DNA from: Vallitalea maricola
Lineage (GTDB): Bacteria > Bacillota > Clostridia > Lachnospirales > Vallitaleaceae
Length of the DNA: 58,042 nt
Direction of reading: 5' to 3'
Assembly: GCF_036985595.1 (NCBI RefSeq)
Contig: NZ_BTPU01000006.1
Coordinates: 1 to 58,042 of the forward strand
Shown here: one piece after another, positions 8,903 through 18,537 of the stretch
Layout of the letters: the number at the start of each line of letters is the position of its first letter
Position numbering within the stretch: the first letter of the stretch is position 1
Notes under the pieces: model-generated
Database searches by the model: none
Told to the model about the DNA's origin: nothing
Seen by the model: only the letters and a program-made list of their open reading frames with translations
Program-made: the position numbers and the translations under genes

Positions 8903-11900
8903 ATGATAGATGGGAAAGAATATGTGCATTTACATGTTCATACTGAATATAGTCTAGGTCAAGCTACTTGCAGACTGGAGAAACTTTTTCAAAAAGTAAA
9001 GTTAATGAATATGAAAGCCTTAGCTATTACAGATATAAACTCTATAAATGGTGTTATTAGATTTTTACAGTTGGCTAAAGCATATGATATACGTCCTATT
9101 ATTGGATGTGAATTAAGTGTTGGAAAAGAAGAAAACTTAGTATTGCTGGCTGTTTCATATAAAGGATATGAACAAATACTAAGATGGATTAATTTCGGAT
9201 TTTCATTACAGCAATTTTCTAAAGGTGAAATTATTGCATTAAGTGGTGGAATAAGAGGTAGTATTTATCAATTATTAAAGGAAAAAAAACGTTATCTAGC
9301 CAAAAGGATGGTTCAAAAATATATTGATTCGTTTGGTAATGGAAATTTCTATCTAGAGATCCAAAACCATTTTTTTGAGGATGATGATATTGTGATACAA
9401 GAAACTATAAATCTTTCAAAAGAAATGGATGTTCCAGTTGTTGCTACTCATAATATTCATTATCTGGAGCCTGAAGATGCAGTCGAATTAAATATTATTA
9501 GAAATGATAAGGGTATAAATATATCAAAAACTGGTCCTTTTTATTTTCCATCCCAAGAGGAAATGAGTGAGAAGTTTTGGAGATTTCCTAATTCAATTCA
9601 CAATACGTATGTTATTGCAAAACGTTGTAACTATAAAGATTACCATGATATAAATCAGCATACAAGTTATCCTTTTCTAAATTCTAGGAATCATGATAGT
9701 TATCTTAAAAAATTATGTTTTGAAGGATTATATAAATATTTTGATTTTACAGAATTAAGTTGTAAGGAACAGGCTAAAATTATAGGAAGATTGAATTATG
9801 AGCTAAATATAATCAGTAGAAGAAAATTGAGCCCCTATTTCCTTATAGTATGGGATATAGTTAATTTTGCACGAAAAAGAAAAATTTCTATTGGACCTGG
9901 GAGAGGTTCATCTACTGGTAGTCTGGTAGCATTTTTACTTGGTATTACACAAGTAAATCCTATTTTGTATAAATTATCTTTTGAACGTTTTTTAAGCCTA
10001 GATCGTAGCGATATACCTGATATAGATATAGATGTTTGTCGGAGAAGAAGAAATGAAATCTTAGAGTATTTAAAGAAAAAATATGGAAATGATAAGGTAG
10101 TACATCTGGGTGTTTGTAATACTTTTGGTACACGAGGTTCCATTCGGAAGGCAGGAGAGTTTCTTAATCTAAAAAAACAACAAATAGATGTTATTGCAAG
10201 TCTTCTTCCTGCTTTTAGCGGTACAGGTGGTCTTCGTCATTGCCTAGAAACTTTACCTGAACTAAAAAAACTTCCAGTTGACAAAGAGCCGTATAAATCT
10301 TTATTTCATTTCGCACAAAAAATAGAAGGATTACCTAATAATTATTCTAGCCATCCATCAGCTGTTTTAATAGGTGATAGATTACCTTTTCTCATTCCTA
10401 TTAAATTAAGAAATGATGGAGATTCTATTACTACTTTTAATAAAGAAGATATAAAAGAACTTGGTTTATTAAAATATGATTTACTTGGTTTAAGGAATTT
10501 AACTATAATTGATGACACTCTTGGTACAATATTAAAAGAAAAAGGTAAAGAGCTTCGTGTAGAGAATATAGGTCTAAATGATAAAGAAACATTTTTAGCA
10601 CTTAAAGCTGGGAATACTTTAGGATGTTTCCAATTAGAGAGTATGGGCATACGCTATTTATTAAGAAAAATGCAACCTAAAACTATTGAAGAACTTGCAA
10701 TTTTATTGGCTCTATATCGTCCAGGAGCTTGGAAAGAAGGTATAATAGATACTTATCTTAAAAGAAGAGATGGAAAAGAAAAATATAATTATATCTTATC
10801 TCAGATGGAAGATATATTATCTTCTACTTATGGATTAATAATATACCAAGAACAGGTTATGGATATTGCTCATGTAATTGCAGGATATTCTATGGGAGAG
10901 GCAGATATCCTGAGACGTGTATTGGCAAAAAAACATTTATATTCTATAGAGGAGTATAAGAAAAAATTTATTCTAGGAGCTTCAAAAAAAGGCTATAAAA
11001 AGCAACAAGCTCTTAGAGTATTTAATTTCTTAGAAAGGTTTTCTGGCTATAGTTTTAACAAAGCACATAGTATTTCATATGCCTATATATCCTATTGGAC
11101 GGTCTATCTAAAGACTCACTATCCAAAAGAATATATGGCTTCTTTGCTAAGCTTACAAGGTGGGTATTTTGACAGACGTGTTTACATCAGAGAAGTTAAA
11201 AAAATGGGAATAACTTTGTTATGTCCTGATGTCAATAAAAGTGGAATAGGATTTCAGGTAGAAAAGCAGGGTATCCGTGTTGGAATGGATGCTATAAAAG
11301 GATCTGGAGCTAATGCAGTATCTTCCCTTATACACTGTCGAAAAGATGGTAAGTTTATTTCTTTTGAAGATTTTCTTACAAGAATACAAAGATATCAAGT
11401 TAATAGATCAGTGCTAAAAGTATGGGTTTTTGTAGGTGCTTGCGATAATTTAGATAATAATAGAAAAAAGATGATTAATTTATTGACATCACCTCAAATT
11501 AATATTTTTGAATACCTAACTGAAGACATAGATAAGGATTATTCACAAAAACAGAAGGGAAAGCTGGAAAAAGAATATTTAGGCTATTCATTAAAGAAAG
11601 TAGCAACTTATAATATCAAACATTTCTTAAATAAGTACAGGATTATACCCATAGAAAATTTATGGAATACTACTAACAACAAACGGGTAAGAATTGCAGG
11701 AGCAATTATTCATTTAAGGAGACAACCTACAAAAACAGGGGAATATCTTTTAATCATAGTGTTACAGGATCATTCTGAAATGGTAGAAATATTAGTTTAT
11801 CCAAAAACATATGAAATGTACTTATATGAATTAAACCCTCAGGGCATAATAGTAGAGGGCATCCTAACAAATTTAGATACAAGATTATATGTAAAAGCTG

Positions 11901-11926
11901 AAAAAATAAAGGGATTAGGAGGATAA
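8903..11926 (+). CDS. dnaE: DNA polymerase III alpha subunit, DnaE type, short form
   Basis: C-family replicative or translesion polymerase of about 1007 residues. Order: PHP domain at the N-terminus (HLHVHTEYSL); palm with GPGRGSSTGSLVAF and the catalytic aspartates PDIDIDVC (about residue 370) and KYDLLGL (about 523); helix-hairpin-helix region; a beta-clamp-like motif QINIF before the OB fold; OB fold (VRIAGAIIHL) near the end. The chain stops just after the OB fold, so a long tau-binding tail is absent, as in short DnaE2/ImuC-like forms. In the PHP domain the usual ITDH reads ITDIN, suggesting lost metal binding. I choose ATG 8903 with GAGGAG 10 bases upstream. Operon with DUF72 and uracil-DNA glycosylase. 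Confidence 0.92.
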   Translation: MIDGKEYVHLHVHTEYSLGQATCRLEKLFQKVKLMNMKALAITDINSINGVIRFLQLAKAYDIRPIIGCELSVGKEENLVLLAVSYKGYEQILRWINFGFSLQQFSKGEIIALSGGIRGSIYQLLKEKKRYLAKRMVQKYIDSFGNGNFYLEIQNHFFEDDDIVIQETINLSKEMDVPVVATHNIHYLEPEDAVELNIIRNDKGINISKTGPFYFPSQEEMSEKFWRFPNSIHNTYVIAKRCNYKDYHDINQHTSYPFLNSRNHDSYLKKLCFEGLYKYFDFTELSCKEQAKIIGRLNYELNIISRRKLSPYFLIVWDIVNFARKRKISIGPGRGSSTGSLVAFLLGITQVNPILYKLSFERFLSLDRSDIPDIDIDVCRRRRNEILEYLKKKYGNDKVVHLGVCNTFGTRGSIRKAGEFLNLKKQQIDVIASLLPAFSGTGGLRHCLETLPELKKLPVDKEPYKSLFHFAQKIEGLPNNYSSHPSAVLIGDRLPFLIPIKLRNDGDSITTFNKEDIKELGLLKYDLLGLRNLTIIDDTLGTILKEKGKELRVENIGLNDKETFLALKAGNTLGCFQLESMGIRYLLRKMQPKTIEELAILLALYRPGAWKEGIIDTYLKRRDGKEKYNYILSQMEDILSSTYGLIIYQEQVMDIAHVIAGYSMGEADILRRVLAKKHLYSIEEYKKKFILGASKKGYKKQQALRVFNFLERFSGYSFNKAHSISYAYISYWTVYLKTHYPKEYMASLLSLQGGYFDRRVYIREVKKMGITLLCPDVNKSGIGFQVEKQGIRVGMDAIKGSGANAVSSLIHCRKDGKFISFEDFLTRIQRYQVNRSVLKVWVFVGACDNLDNNRKKMINLLTSPQINIFEYLTEDIDKDYSQKQKGKLEKEYLGYSLKKVATYNIKHFLNKYRIIPIENLWNTTNNKRVRIAGAIIHLRRQPTKTGEYLLIIVLQDHSEMVEILVYPKTYEMYLYELNPQGIIVEGILTNLDTRLYVKAEKIKGLGG

Positions 11927-11928
11927 TT

Positions 11929-12714
11929 ATGTTTTATGTTGGAACAGCAGGATACAGTTATGAAGATTGGAAAGGGATATATTATCCAGAGGATTTAGAT
12001 AAAAAAGAATATCTTGGGTTTTATGCTAAGGAGTTTGATTTTACAGAAGTGAACTCAACTTATTATAAAATGCCTAATAAATTTATGTTATATCATATGC
12101 AGAAGAAAACGCCTGATAATTTTCAATTTGTTATTAAGGCTCATAGAGGTTTGACTCATAAAAGAGAGGATAATGATAAACTATTTAATGAATTTAGAGA
12201 AGCCTTACAACCACTCATTGAAGTAGATAAACTTGGTTGTATTTTGGCTCAGTTTCCAACTAGTTTTCGTAATAGAGATGAGAATAGGGATTATTTAAGA
12301 GATTTTAGAGAACGAATGGGAGATATTCCTATAGTTATTGAATTTCGCCATGAAGAATGGATTGATGATAGAGTTTTTGACCTATTAGAAGAGGAACATT
12401 TAGGTTATGTGTGTGTTGATGAACCTCAGTTCAAAACATTAGTTCCTCCTACAGTATGGGCAACTAGTGATATTGGTTATGTTAGATTTCATGGTCGAAA
12501 TTATAAGAAATGGTGGCACCATGAAAAGACACATGAAAGATATGATTACCTTTATTCAAAGGGCGAACTAGAGGATTGGGTTCCTCATATTTTAAAACTT
12601 TCTTCAAAGACCAAAAAAACTTTTGTAAGCATGAATAATCATTATCGTGCTCAAGCTGTAATAAATGGTAGAATGTTACGTAAAATGATTGAAAAGGAGG
12701 TTGTATTAACATGA
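11929..12714 (+). CDS. DUF72 (YecE-like) TIM-barrel protein
   Basis: A 261-residue DUF72 protein. Family landmarks are the opening YVGTAGYSYEDWKGIYYP, the segment FTEVNSTYYKMP, FQFVIKAHRGLTH and, near the C-terminus, GYVRFHGRNYKKWW. DUF72 proteins adopt a TIM barrel distantly like AP-endonuclease/xylose isomerase folds, but their reaction is not established. The start lies 2 bases after the polymerase stop, with AGGAGG overlapping that gene's end. Tight linkage to a polymerase and a uracil-DNA glycosylase suggests a DNA-repair role here (inference). Confidence 0.92.
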   Translation: MFYVGTAGYSYEDWKGIYYPEDLDKKEYLGFYAKEFDFTEVNSTYYKMPNKFMLYHMQKKTPDNFQFVIKAHRGLTHKREDNDKLFNEFREALQPLIEVDKLGCILAQFPTSFRNRDENRDYLRDFRERMGDIPIVIEFRHEEWIDDRVFDLLEEEHLGYVCVDEPQFKTLVPPTVWATSDIGYVRFHGRNYKKWWHHEKTHERYDYLYSKGELEDWVPHILKLSSKTKKTFVSMNNHYRAQAVINGRMLRKMIEKEVVLT

Positions 12715-13292
12715 TGCTAATGGATGAAAAAGTTAATCTAAATATAGTAAATGATCTTAACTCATTAGAAAAAAAATGTATGGAGACATTTATACCAGAT
12801 GAGGGAGAACGGGTTGTATTCGGAGAAGGACCTGCAAATGCAAAATTTATGTTAATTGGAGAGGCTCCTGGGGCACATGAGGCAAAGATTGGAAGAGCTT
12901 TTATAGGTAACGCAGGAAAAATATTAAATAGATATTTAGAAGAATCAGATATCCACAGAGAATTAGCTTATATTACAAATGTTGTAAAAGTAAGACCACC
13001 AGGAAATAGAACACCTAAAAAATCTGAAGTAAATGAATCACTTCCTTTTTTACAAAGACAAATTGAATTGATTAAACCACAAGTAGTTGTTTGTCTTGGT
13101 CGTATAGCTGTTCAGGCAATTATCAATCCAAAGGCAAAGATAACAGAAATTCGTGGGGTATGGCAACAAATAAAAAATATACAAATAATGCCTACTTATC
13201 ACCCCAGCGTTGTTTTCCATGACGAGATTAAGAAAGAATTACTAAAAAAAGATCTATTTGAAGTAGGAAAAATTTTGAAAAAATTATTATAA
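12711..13292 (+). CDS. Uracil-DNA glycosylase, family-4-like, most Fe-S cysteines missing
   Basis: A 193-residue glycosylase of the UDG superfamily. Motif A is GEAPGAHEAKIGRAFIGNAG, followed by ITNVVKVRPPGNRTP and the C-terminal motif TYHPSVVF. It removes uracil from DNA to start base-excision repair. Family 4 enzymes normally hold a 4Fe-4S cluster with four cysteines. Here an early KKCM may keep one, but the partner two residues on, the VVKC position (now VVKV) and the later one (now NES) are changed, so a cluster is unlikely. Overlaps the DUF72 gene by 4 bases; AAGGAGG lies 10 bases before the ATG. Confidence 0.88.
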   Translation: MMLMDEKVNLNIVNDLNSLEKKCMETFIPDEGERVVFGEGPANAKFMLIGEAPGAHEAKIGRAFIGNAGKILNRYLEESDIHRELAYITNVVKVRPPGNRTPKKSEVNESLPFLQRQIELIKPQVVVCLGRIAVQAIINPKAKITEIRGVWQQIKNIQIMPTYHPSVVFHDEIKKELLKKDLFEVGKILKKLL

Positions 13293-13360
13293 CAGTTATA
13301 ACCAAGCTTAGTTAATTATTAATATTTTACTTATTTTATCTAATTATAGCAAATACTAGT

Positions 13361-13389
13361 TTGACAATAATAGCTATTTATTATATACT
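13361..13389 (+). promoter_or_regulatory. Promoter of the MarR-type gene
   Basis: TTGACA and TATACT with exactly 17 bases between, 34 bases before the ATG. The sequence ACTAGTTTGACAATAATAG around the -35 is a possible site for self-repression, but no clear palindrome is visible. Confidence 0.6.
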
Positions 13390-13422
13390 TCGATTATATT
13401 ATGGTACAAGGTTAGGTGAGAT

Positions 13423-13899
13423 ATGGAAAATACTTATGAAACTTTAAATGATTTACTAGTGAATTTGTTTAATGAGATTATGACAATTGAAGAGAAAGCA
13501 CTTATAACTGATGAGTTTAGTAATATTTCCATTACAGATATGCATATTATTGAAGCCATAGGATTGGGAAATGGTAGAAATATGTCATCTGTTGCCAAAG
13601 ATTTAGAAATTACTGTAGGGACATTAACCATTGCTATCAATAATCTTGTTAAAAAAGGTTATGTTAATAGAAATAGAAGTACCAAAGATAGAAGAGTAGT
13701 TCTTATCTCCTTGTCAGATCTGGGATTAAAAGTATATAATCATCATGCAACGTTCCACAAAAATATGATAGAAGATATTATAGCAATACTTGACCAAGAA
13801 GAAATGAATGTATTCTTAAAAGGTATAGGTGGAATAAATGAATATTTTCAGAAAATGAAATCTAAAAAAGTTAAATATAAAAAGACTAAAAAGAAATAA
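13423..13899 (+). CDS. MarR-family transcriptional regulator
   Basis: A 158-residue winged-helix regulator. The recognition region is MSSVAKDLEITVGTLTIAINNLVKKGYVNR, and the wing has RSTKDRRVVLISLSDLG, both typical of MarR. The first 30 residues and the C-terminal helix form the dimer interface; the tail is very lysine-rich. It resembles the FabT-like clostridial subgroup, but no fatty-acid gene is next to it; it is monocistronic, with its own promoter and terminator. Ligand and targets are unknown. Confidence 0.9.
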   Translation: MENTYETLNDLLVNLFNEIMTIEEKALITDEFSNISITDMHIIEAIGLGNGRNMSSVAKDLEITVGTLTIAINNLVKKGYVNRNRSTKDRRVVLISLSDLGLKVYNHHATFHKNMIEDIIAILDQEEMNVFLKGIGGINEYFQKMKSKKVKYKKTKKK

Positions 13900-13902
13900 T
13901 TA

Positions 13903-13934
13903 AAAGGCTACCTGTTAAGGTAGCCTTTATTGGT
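13903..13934 (+). terminator. Terminator after MarR gene
   Basis: Perfect 10-bp stem AAAGGCTACC / GGTAGCCTTT (13903-13912 with 13919-13928) with a 6-base loop, directly after the stop codon. The flanking A and T runs let it work for both the MarR gene and the convergent pckA. Confidence 0.85.
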
Positions 13935-13984
13935 GAATTGCATTGTTTTATGATTGGTGAAAATCATTTTATTATTAATAGTTA

Positions 13985-15640
13985 TTATTTTAATTCGTTA
14001 ACGATTTTTTGTAAAGCTTCTAAAGCTTCAGCTGGTAACTTATTAAATCCGCCTTTATCAGTTTCAGTAGATTTAACAAAGTTAACTCTGTCAATCATTC
14101 TAGCTTTTAATTGGTCAACATATTCAGAATCCTTCATATCTGGAACAAATCCTTCGATTTCCATGATTTGAATATCATTGAATGGAGCCCATGGTACAAA
14201 TTTAGCAGTACCTTCAATAATAGCTTCTAATGAACCTAAAGTAATTGCAGGTGTAACTTTTTTGCCCATGAAGAATCCAGTATTCAAGATGTAACAATCT
14301 ACATCGTTATCACTGAATAATTGCTTGAACTTGTTATAATCATCAGCAAGAGGATAAGTTCTGAATGGGTTAGCATATGGTTCTACTACTAGAGCATTAG
14401 GGTCTACACCTTCTGCTAATCTTTCAGCTGATGTTCTCTTAGTTGCTAATGTTGCACCCATTACAGAAGCTAATGAAGCTCCGTCTAATTTCATGATTGG
14501 TGGAAGTGTAGGGTCTTTCATTAACCAGAAGATAGCATTAACTGGTTCAGCAAATTTATTTTCACGGTTAGGTGACCATAATTTTGATTTAACAGCACGG
14601 CCGTTACCGTTTCTTATATCTTCAGTTACAAGAACTACTTTTCCATCATTATCAATTGTTACACCATTGTTTTGTACAGTCAATAAGAATCTATTGTCGT
14701 CGTTATCCATTGGGTAATCTTGAGTTTTGTCAAAGTATGATGGCTCAAGTGCTACTGATGAACTGTTTTCAGTTGAAATAATGAATGCATCATCATGAAG
14801 TACTGTGATATCATATTTGTCGTTATGTTTTGCATGTGTAATAGTAGATTTTCCTGAACCTGATAATCCGAATACACCTGCAACGAATTTATCTCCATTA
14901 GATAAGTTATAACGTTTTTGTCCACCGTGGCAAGCAGCGTATCCGTGTCTGTTAGCTGTTCCCCATCCAAGTGTTAATGTACCTTTTTTGTGTTCTCCGA
15001 AGTATCTCATACCAAGTAAAGCAGCGCAGTTATGTGTTGGATCAAAGAAAGTAAGTCCAAGTGGATGATCTGCATGTGCCCAATCAGGATCAGAGAAAAT
15101 AAAGATATCTCCTTCATTTTCAATTACTTTTGATTTTTCATAAAGGTTATTGTACTCTTCATTTAAGTATTGGAAGTTTAGTAACCAAGAATACATTATG
15201 TTTTCGAAACCTTCTGGAATTAAAAGGTGAGCTTTTACCATAAAATCTGCATCTAAGCCAACATAAGCTTGAGCATGATACATTTTACGATATCTAGTAT
15301 TGTATACGGCTTCTCTGATTTTTGTAGCATATTCTTCTTGATCTACATTTGGTTCACCAATGATTCTTCTTGCAGCTGCACAACGTCCTTTAACAGCACC
15401 ATCATTGAATAATAATACTTTTGCATCTTCGTCAAGACCAAGTTTTGCTGGTTGATATACAGGAATATCAGTTACAATAGTTCCTGGAGAATTTTTTGCT
15501 AATTTGTAAGCTTCCTTAAGAGAGTTTACATTAACTACGTTGTTTCCATAAAATGGTGTCTCGATTGTAGTACGAATTTGTGAAAAGATAGGATTATCTT
15601 TTTTAATTTGATCCCAACTATAAGTTCTTTTTGTTGCCAT
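13985..15640 (-). CDS. pckA: Phosphoenolpyruvate carboxykinase (ATP)
   Basis: About 551 residues. Key motifs are the kinase P-loop GVFGLSGSGKST (about residues 255-266), the upstream LTLGWGTANRHGYAACHGG segment and VLHDDAFI with metal-binding aspartates. The enzyme interconverts oxaloacetate plus ATP with PEP, CO2 and ADP; in fermenters it often runs towards oxaloacetate. I place the start at the ATG at 15640, preceded by AAGGAGG; an in-frame ATG at 15658 lies upstream of that ribosome site. Monocistronic, convergent with the MarR gene. The sequence looks like the clostridial branch of the ATP-dependent family. Confidence 0.94.
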   Translation of the reverse strand: MATKRTYSWDQIKKDNPIFSQIRTTIETPFYGNNVVNVNSLKEAYKLAKNSPGTIVTDIPVYQPAKLGLDEDAKVLLFNDGAVKGRCAAARRIIGEPNVDQEEYATKIREAVYNTRYRKMYHAQAYVGLDADFMVKAHLLIPEGFENIMYSWLLNFQYLNEEYNNLYEKSKVIENEGDIFIFSDPDWAHADHPLGLTFFDPTHNCAALLGMRYFGEHKKGTLTLGWGTANRHGYAACHGGQKRYNLSNGDKFVAGVFGLSGSGKSTITHAKHNDKYDITVLHDDAFIISTENSSSVALEPSYFDKTQDYPMDNDDNRFLLTVQNNGVTIDNDGKVVLVTEDIRNGNGRAVKSKLWSPNRENKFAEPVNAIFWLMKDPTLPPIMKLDGASLASVMGATLATKRTSAERLAEGVDPNALVVEPYANPFRTYPLADDYNKFKQLFSDNDVDCYILNTGFFMGKKVTPAITLGSLEAIIEGTAKFVPWAPFNDIQIMEIEGFVPDMKDSEYVDQLKARMIDRVNFVKSTETDKGGFNKLPAEALEALQKIVNELK

Positions 15641-16092
15641 TAGGTATTCCTCCTTCATGTATATTAATTTGTAATAGTATATATATATAAATTCATCACA
15701 CAGTGATTAATTTATTATCTTTATTATATTAGAAAGTTTATATATTTTTATTAAAAAGTTTTTTAATGACTAAGTCAATTTTTTTATTTTAAAATACTTT
15801 CAAATCTTCCCCATGTTAATTATAATATTACGTTTTGCAAATGTCAACCAAGACTTATATAATTAATTATTGAGGTTTTGTTAGGATTTTTAAAGGATTA
15901 CATATTTTAAAGGATTTTCTAGTAATTTTGTCAATCTTTGAAATAAAAAATAAAAAAATGTCATAAAAAATCATCAGATATTTTTAAAAGTTTGTATCTA
16001 TTTAAAGTTTGTGTATTAATTAAAAATATATTACTATTTATTATAATAACCATAAAATATTGTCTGGTAATATATATTTTTAAAAATAAAAA
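15641..16092. other. Non-coding stretch between pckA and typA
   Basis: Very AT-rich. It holds the pckA leader and promoter region (minus strand) at its left and the typA terminator at its right end. I see no gene, repeat or recognised riboswitch; short plus-strand frames here have no ribosome site. Confidence 0.5.
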
Positions 16093-16143
16093 CCTCCAAA
16101 GTAAATCATCTAATTTTAATTATTTAGATGTCTACTTTAGAGG
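16093..16143 (-). terminator. Long hairpin terminator after typA
   Basis: On the minus strand CCTCTAAAGTAGACATCTAA pairs with the later TTAGATGATTTACTTTGGAGG region with few mismatches, followed by TTTTTATTTTT. It lies 34 bases after the typA stop codon and is a good Rho-independent terminator. Confidence 0.8.
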
Positions 16144-16176
16144 TATCATATCAGTTTTAGTATACGTAATTTTTAA

Positions 16177-17991
16177 TTATTTATTTCTATTAGTAAATTT
16201 AACTCTTTCACTTTCTGTAAGGTATTTTTTTCTTAATCTAATGCTATCTGGAGTTATTTCAACTAATTCATCATTATCAATGAATTCTAATGCTTCTTCT
16301 AAGCTGAATATTTTTGGTGGTGATAATTTTATTGCATCATCTGCTCCAGATGAACGAGTATTAGTTAATTTTTTATTTTTACATGGATTAACTGTCATAT
16401 CTTCTTTTCTAGAGTTAATACCTATAATCATACCTTCATATACTTCTGTAGTAGGATGTATAATCATTGTTCCTCTTTGGGAGAGATTGTTAAGTGAGTA
16501 AGGCATAGCTGTGCCTTTTTCACCAGAAATCAATACACCATTACCTCTAGAAGGTATTTCGCCTTTGTGAGGTTCGTAAGCTTCAAATGAACGAATTATT
16601 GTAGCTTCTCCTCTAGAGTCAGTTATTAGTTCACTTCTGAAACCAAGCAATCCTCTTGTTGGTACAATGAATTCCATACGTGTAAAACCATTGTCTGAAA
16701 GCATAACTTCCATTCTACCTTTTCTAAGATTAAGTTTGCTTATTGCAGTTCCAGAATATTCATCAGGGATATTGACAATAACCCTTTCTACTGGTTCAAG
16801 CAATTTTCCTTCTTCTCTATGCATAAGAACTTCTGGTTTGGATACGCTTAGTTCGTAACCTTCTCTTCTCATGTTTTCTATTAGTATTGAAAGATGGAGT
16901 TCTCCTCTACCAGATACTTTATATCCATCAATACCACCTAATTCATCTACTTTTAGACCAACATTGATTTCTAATTCCTTGTCTAATCTTTCTTTTATAT
17001 GTCTAGTTGTAACATATTTACCAGATTGTCCTGCAAAAGGAGAATTGTTGACTAAGAAGTTCATTGATAGTGTAGGTTCTTCTATTTTTATTAATTCCAT
17101 AGGTTCTATATTTTCTGGGTCACAGTATGTTTCACCTATAGAGATATTAGAGATACCTGCTATTACAGCTATATCGCCACTTCTTAATTCTTTTTTAGGT
17201 ACTTGTTTGAGTCCTTCATAAGTAAATAGTTTGGAAATTTTACCTTTTTCAGTTGTTCCATCCCTTTTACATATAGCGATTGGCTGACCTTCTTTTATTA
17301 CACCTCTTGAAACTCTACCAATTCCTAATCTACCAATATAGTCATCATATGCTAGAGCGGATATTTGTAGTTGTAGAGGTTCGCTGTTTTTGTCCGGATA
17401 AGGTTTTGTATGGTTAACAATGGTTTCAAATAGTGGGGTAAGATCTGTATAATCATCATCCATAGAATATTTTGCTATACCTTCTCTTGCTACTCCGTAG
17501 ATGATTGGGAAGTCAAGTTGTTCGTCGTTAGCATCAAGTTCTGCGAATAAGTCGAAAGTCATGTCTACAACTTCTTCTGCTCTTTGGTCTTTTTTATCTA
17601 TTTTATTAATGAATAGTATTGGATTTAAGTTGTGTTCAAGTGATTTTTGAAGTACGAATCTAGTTTGAGGCATAGGACCTTCACTTGAGTCAACCAATAG
17701 TATTACTGTGTCAACTGTTTTAATGATTCTTTCTACTTCTGACGAGAAGTCGGAGTGTCCTGGCGTATCTACAATATTGATTTTATAGTCTTTATAGTTT
17801 ATTGAACAGTTTTTTGAATATATTGTTATTCCACGTTCTCTTTCAAGGTCGTTGCTATCCATTACTTGGTCAACAATTTCTTGGTTTTCACGAAAGATAC
17901 CACTTTGAGTTAAGAACGCATCTACCAAAGTTGATTTACCTGCATCTACGTGGGCTATTACTGCTATATTTATAATTTTTTGTTCTGACAT
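16177..17991 (-). CDS. typA: Ribosome-associated GTPase TypA/BipA
   Basis: About 604 residues, a translation-factor GTPase. The G domain has AHVDAGKSTL (G1), the switch RERGITI, VDTPGHSDF (G3) and NKIDKKD (G4). EF-G-like domains II, III and V and the BipA-specific C-terminal domain (TRGLLGFRSELITDSRGEA, NSRKEDMTVNPCKNKKLTN) follow. It binds ribosomes and aids 50S assembly and growth under stress. The ATG at 17991 (MSEQKIINIAVIAHVD) matches known TypA N-termini and has CAGGG upstream; the frame opens 28 codons earlier without support. Monocistronic. Confidence 0.95.
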   Translation of the reverse strand: MSEQKIINIAVIAHVDAGKSTLVDAFLTQSGIFRENQEIVDQVMDSNDLERERGITIYSKNCSINYKDYKINIVDTPGHSDFSSEVERIIKTVDTVILLVDSSEGPMPQTRFVLQKSLEHNLNPILFINKIDKKDQRAEEVVDMTFDLFAELDANDEQLDFPIIYGVAREGIAKYSMDDDYTDLTPLFETIVNHTKPYPDKNSEPLQLQISALAYDDYIGRLGIGRVSRGVIKEGQPIAICKRDGTTEKGKISKLFTYEGLKQVPKKELRSGDIAVIAGISNISIGETYCDPENIEPMELIKIEEPTLSMNFLVNNSPFAGQSGKYVTTRHIKERLDKELEINVGLKVDELGGIDGYKVSGRGELHLSILIENMRREGYELSVSKPEVLMHREEGKLLEPVERVIVNIPDEYSGTAISKLNLRKGRMEVMLSDNGFTRMEFIVPTRGLLGFRSELITDSRGEATIIRSFEAYEPHKGEIPSRGNGVLISGEKGTAMPYSLNNLSQRGTMIIHPTTEVYEGMIIGINSRKEDMTVNPCKNKKLTNTRSSGADDAIKLSPPKIFSLEEALEFIDNDELVEITPDSIRLRKKYLTESERVKFTNRNK

Positions 17992-18308
17992 ATTTATACC
18001 CTGCTTTCTAATTTTAATGTCTTTTGGTATGTTAAATATTTCTAGCAATATATAATAAATTAAATGATAATTCATTTAAGGTTTTTTAAGAATCATTTAT
18101 TGCACCAACTATATAGTTTATACGTTATTGGGGAAATAATCAAGTAGAGATTGAGGAACATTTTTGAAAGATGGTAGATAATTAGAGGGAATATGTCCAG
18201 AAATTTCAAAATATAGGTTTTAGAAGGGGGGGAGTTAATAAATATGGGTTAGGAGGTGTATTTAGTAGTTGGAATTTATTATGAGGGGGTTATATTCAAG
18301 GCTGCGTT

Positions 18309-18377
18309 GGTATATATAGTTAGTTTTACTTCGCCTTACTCCAAGGAACGGTCTTCGTAAAACTAACTATATATACC
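18309..18377 (+). repeat. Family 1 hairpin repeat, copy 1
   Basis: A perfect 21-bp inverted repeat (18309-18329 with 18357-18377) encloses a 27-nt loop, TTCGCC...GGTCTTC. The arm begins GGTATATATAGTTAG and ends TTTTAC. The same loop with a different 15-bp outer arm occurs at 49262-49330 on the other strand, and a diverged copy at 41528-41599. Upstream (18160-18300) is a G-rich tract. There is no T tract, so it is not a simple terminator. It lies between the divergent typA and amt genes. Confidence 0.9.
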
Positions 18378-18537
18378 GTGTAGTTTCGTGTATTGAATAG
18401 ATAGGAGTATAAGAGAGGGGAATCTTTGATAGTTTCAGTAGGGTTATAATATTAATAAAACATAGTGAATATGCAAGAAGGTGTAGATGTGAGTTCAATT
18501 GATTGAATTGTTATTAAAATAAATTTGTAAAATAATA

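Noticed and set aside
15992..16501. Plus-strand reading frame of 169 codons overlapping the end of typA
   Set aside because: It is mostly the complement of typA and its terminator, with no ribosome site; a shadow frame.
18309..18377. Family 1 hairpins as ordinary intrinsic terminators
   Set aside because: Stems are AT-rich and followed by no T tract in either direction, the loop is conserved across copies, and copy 1 lies between divergent genes where no terminator is needed.
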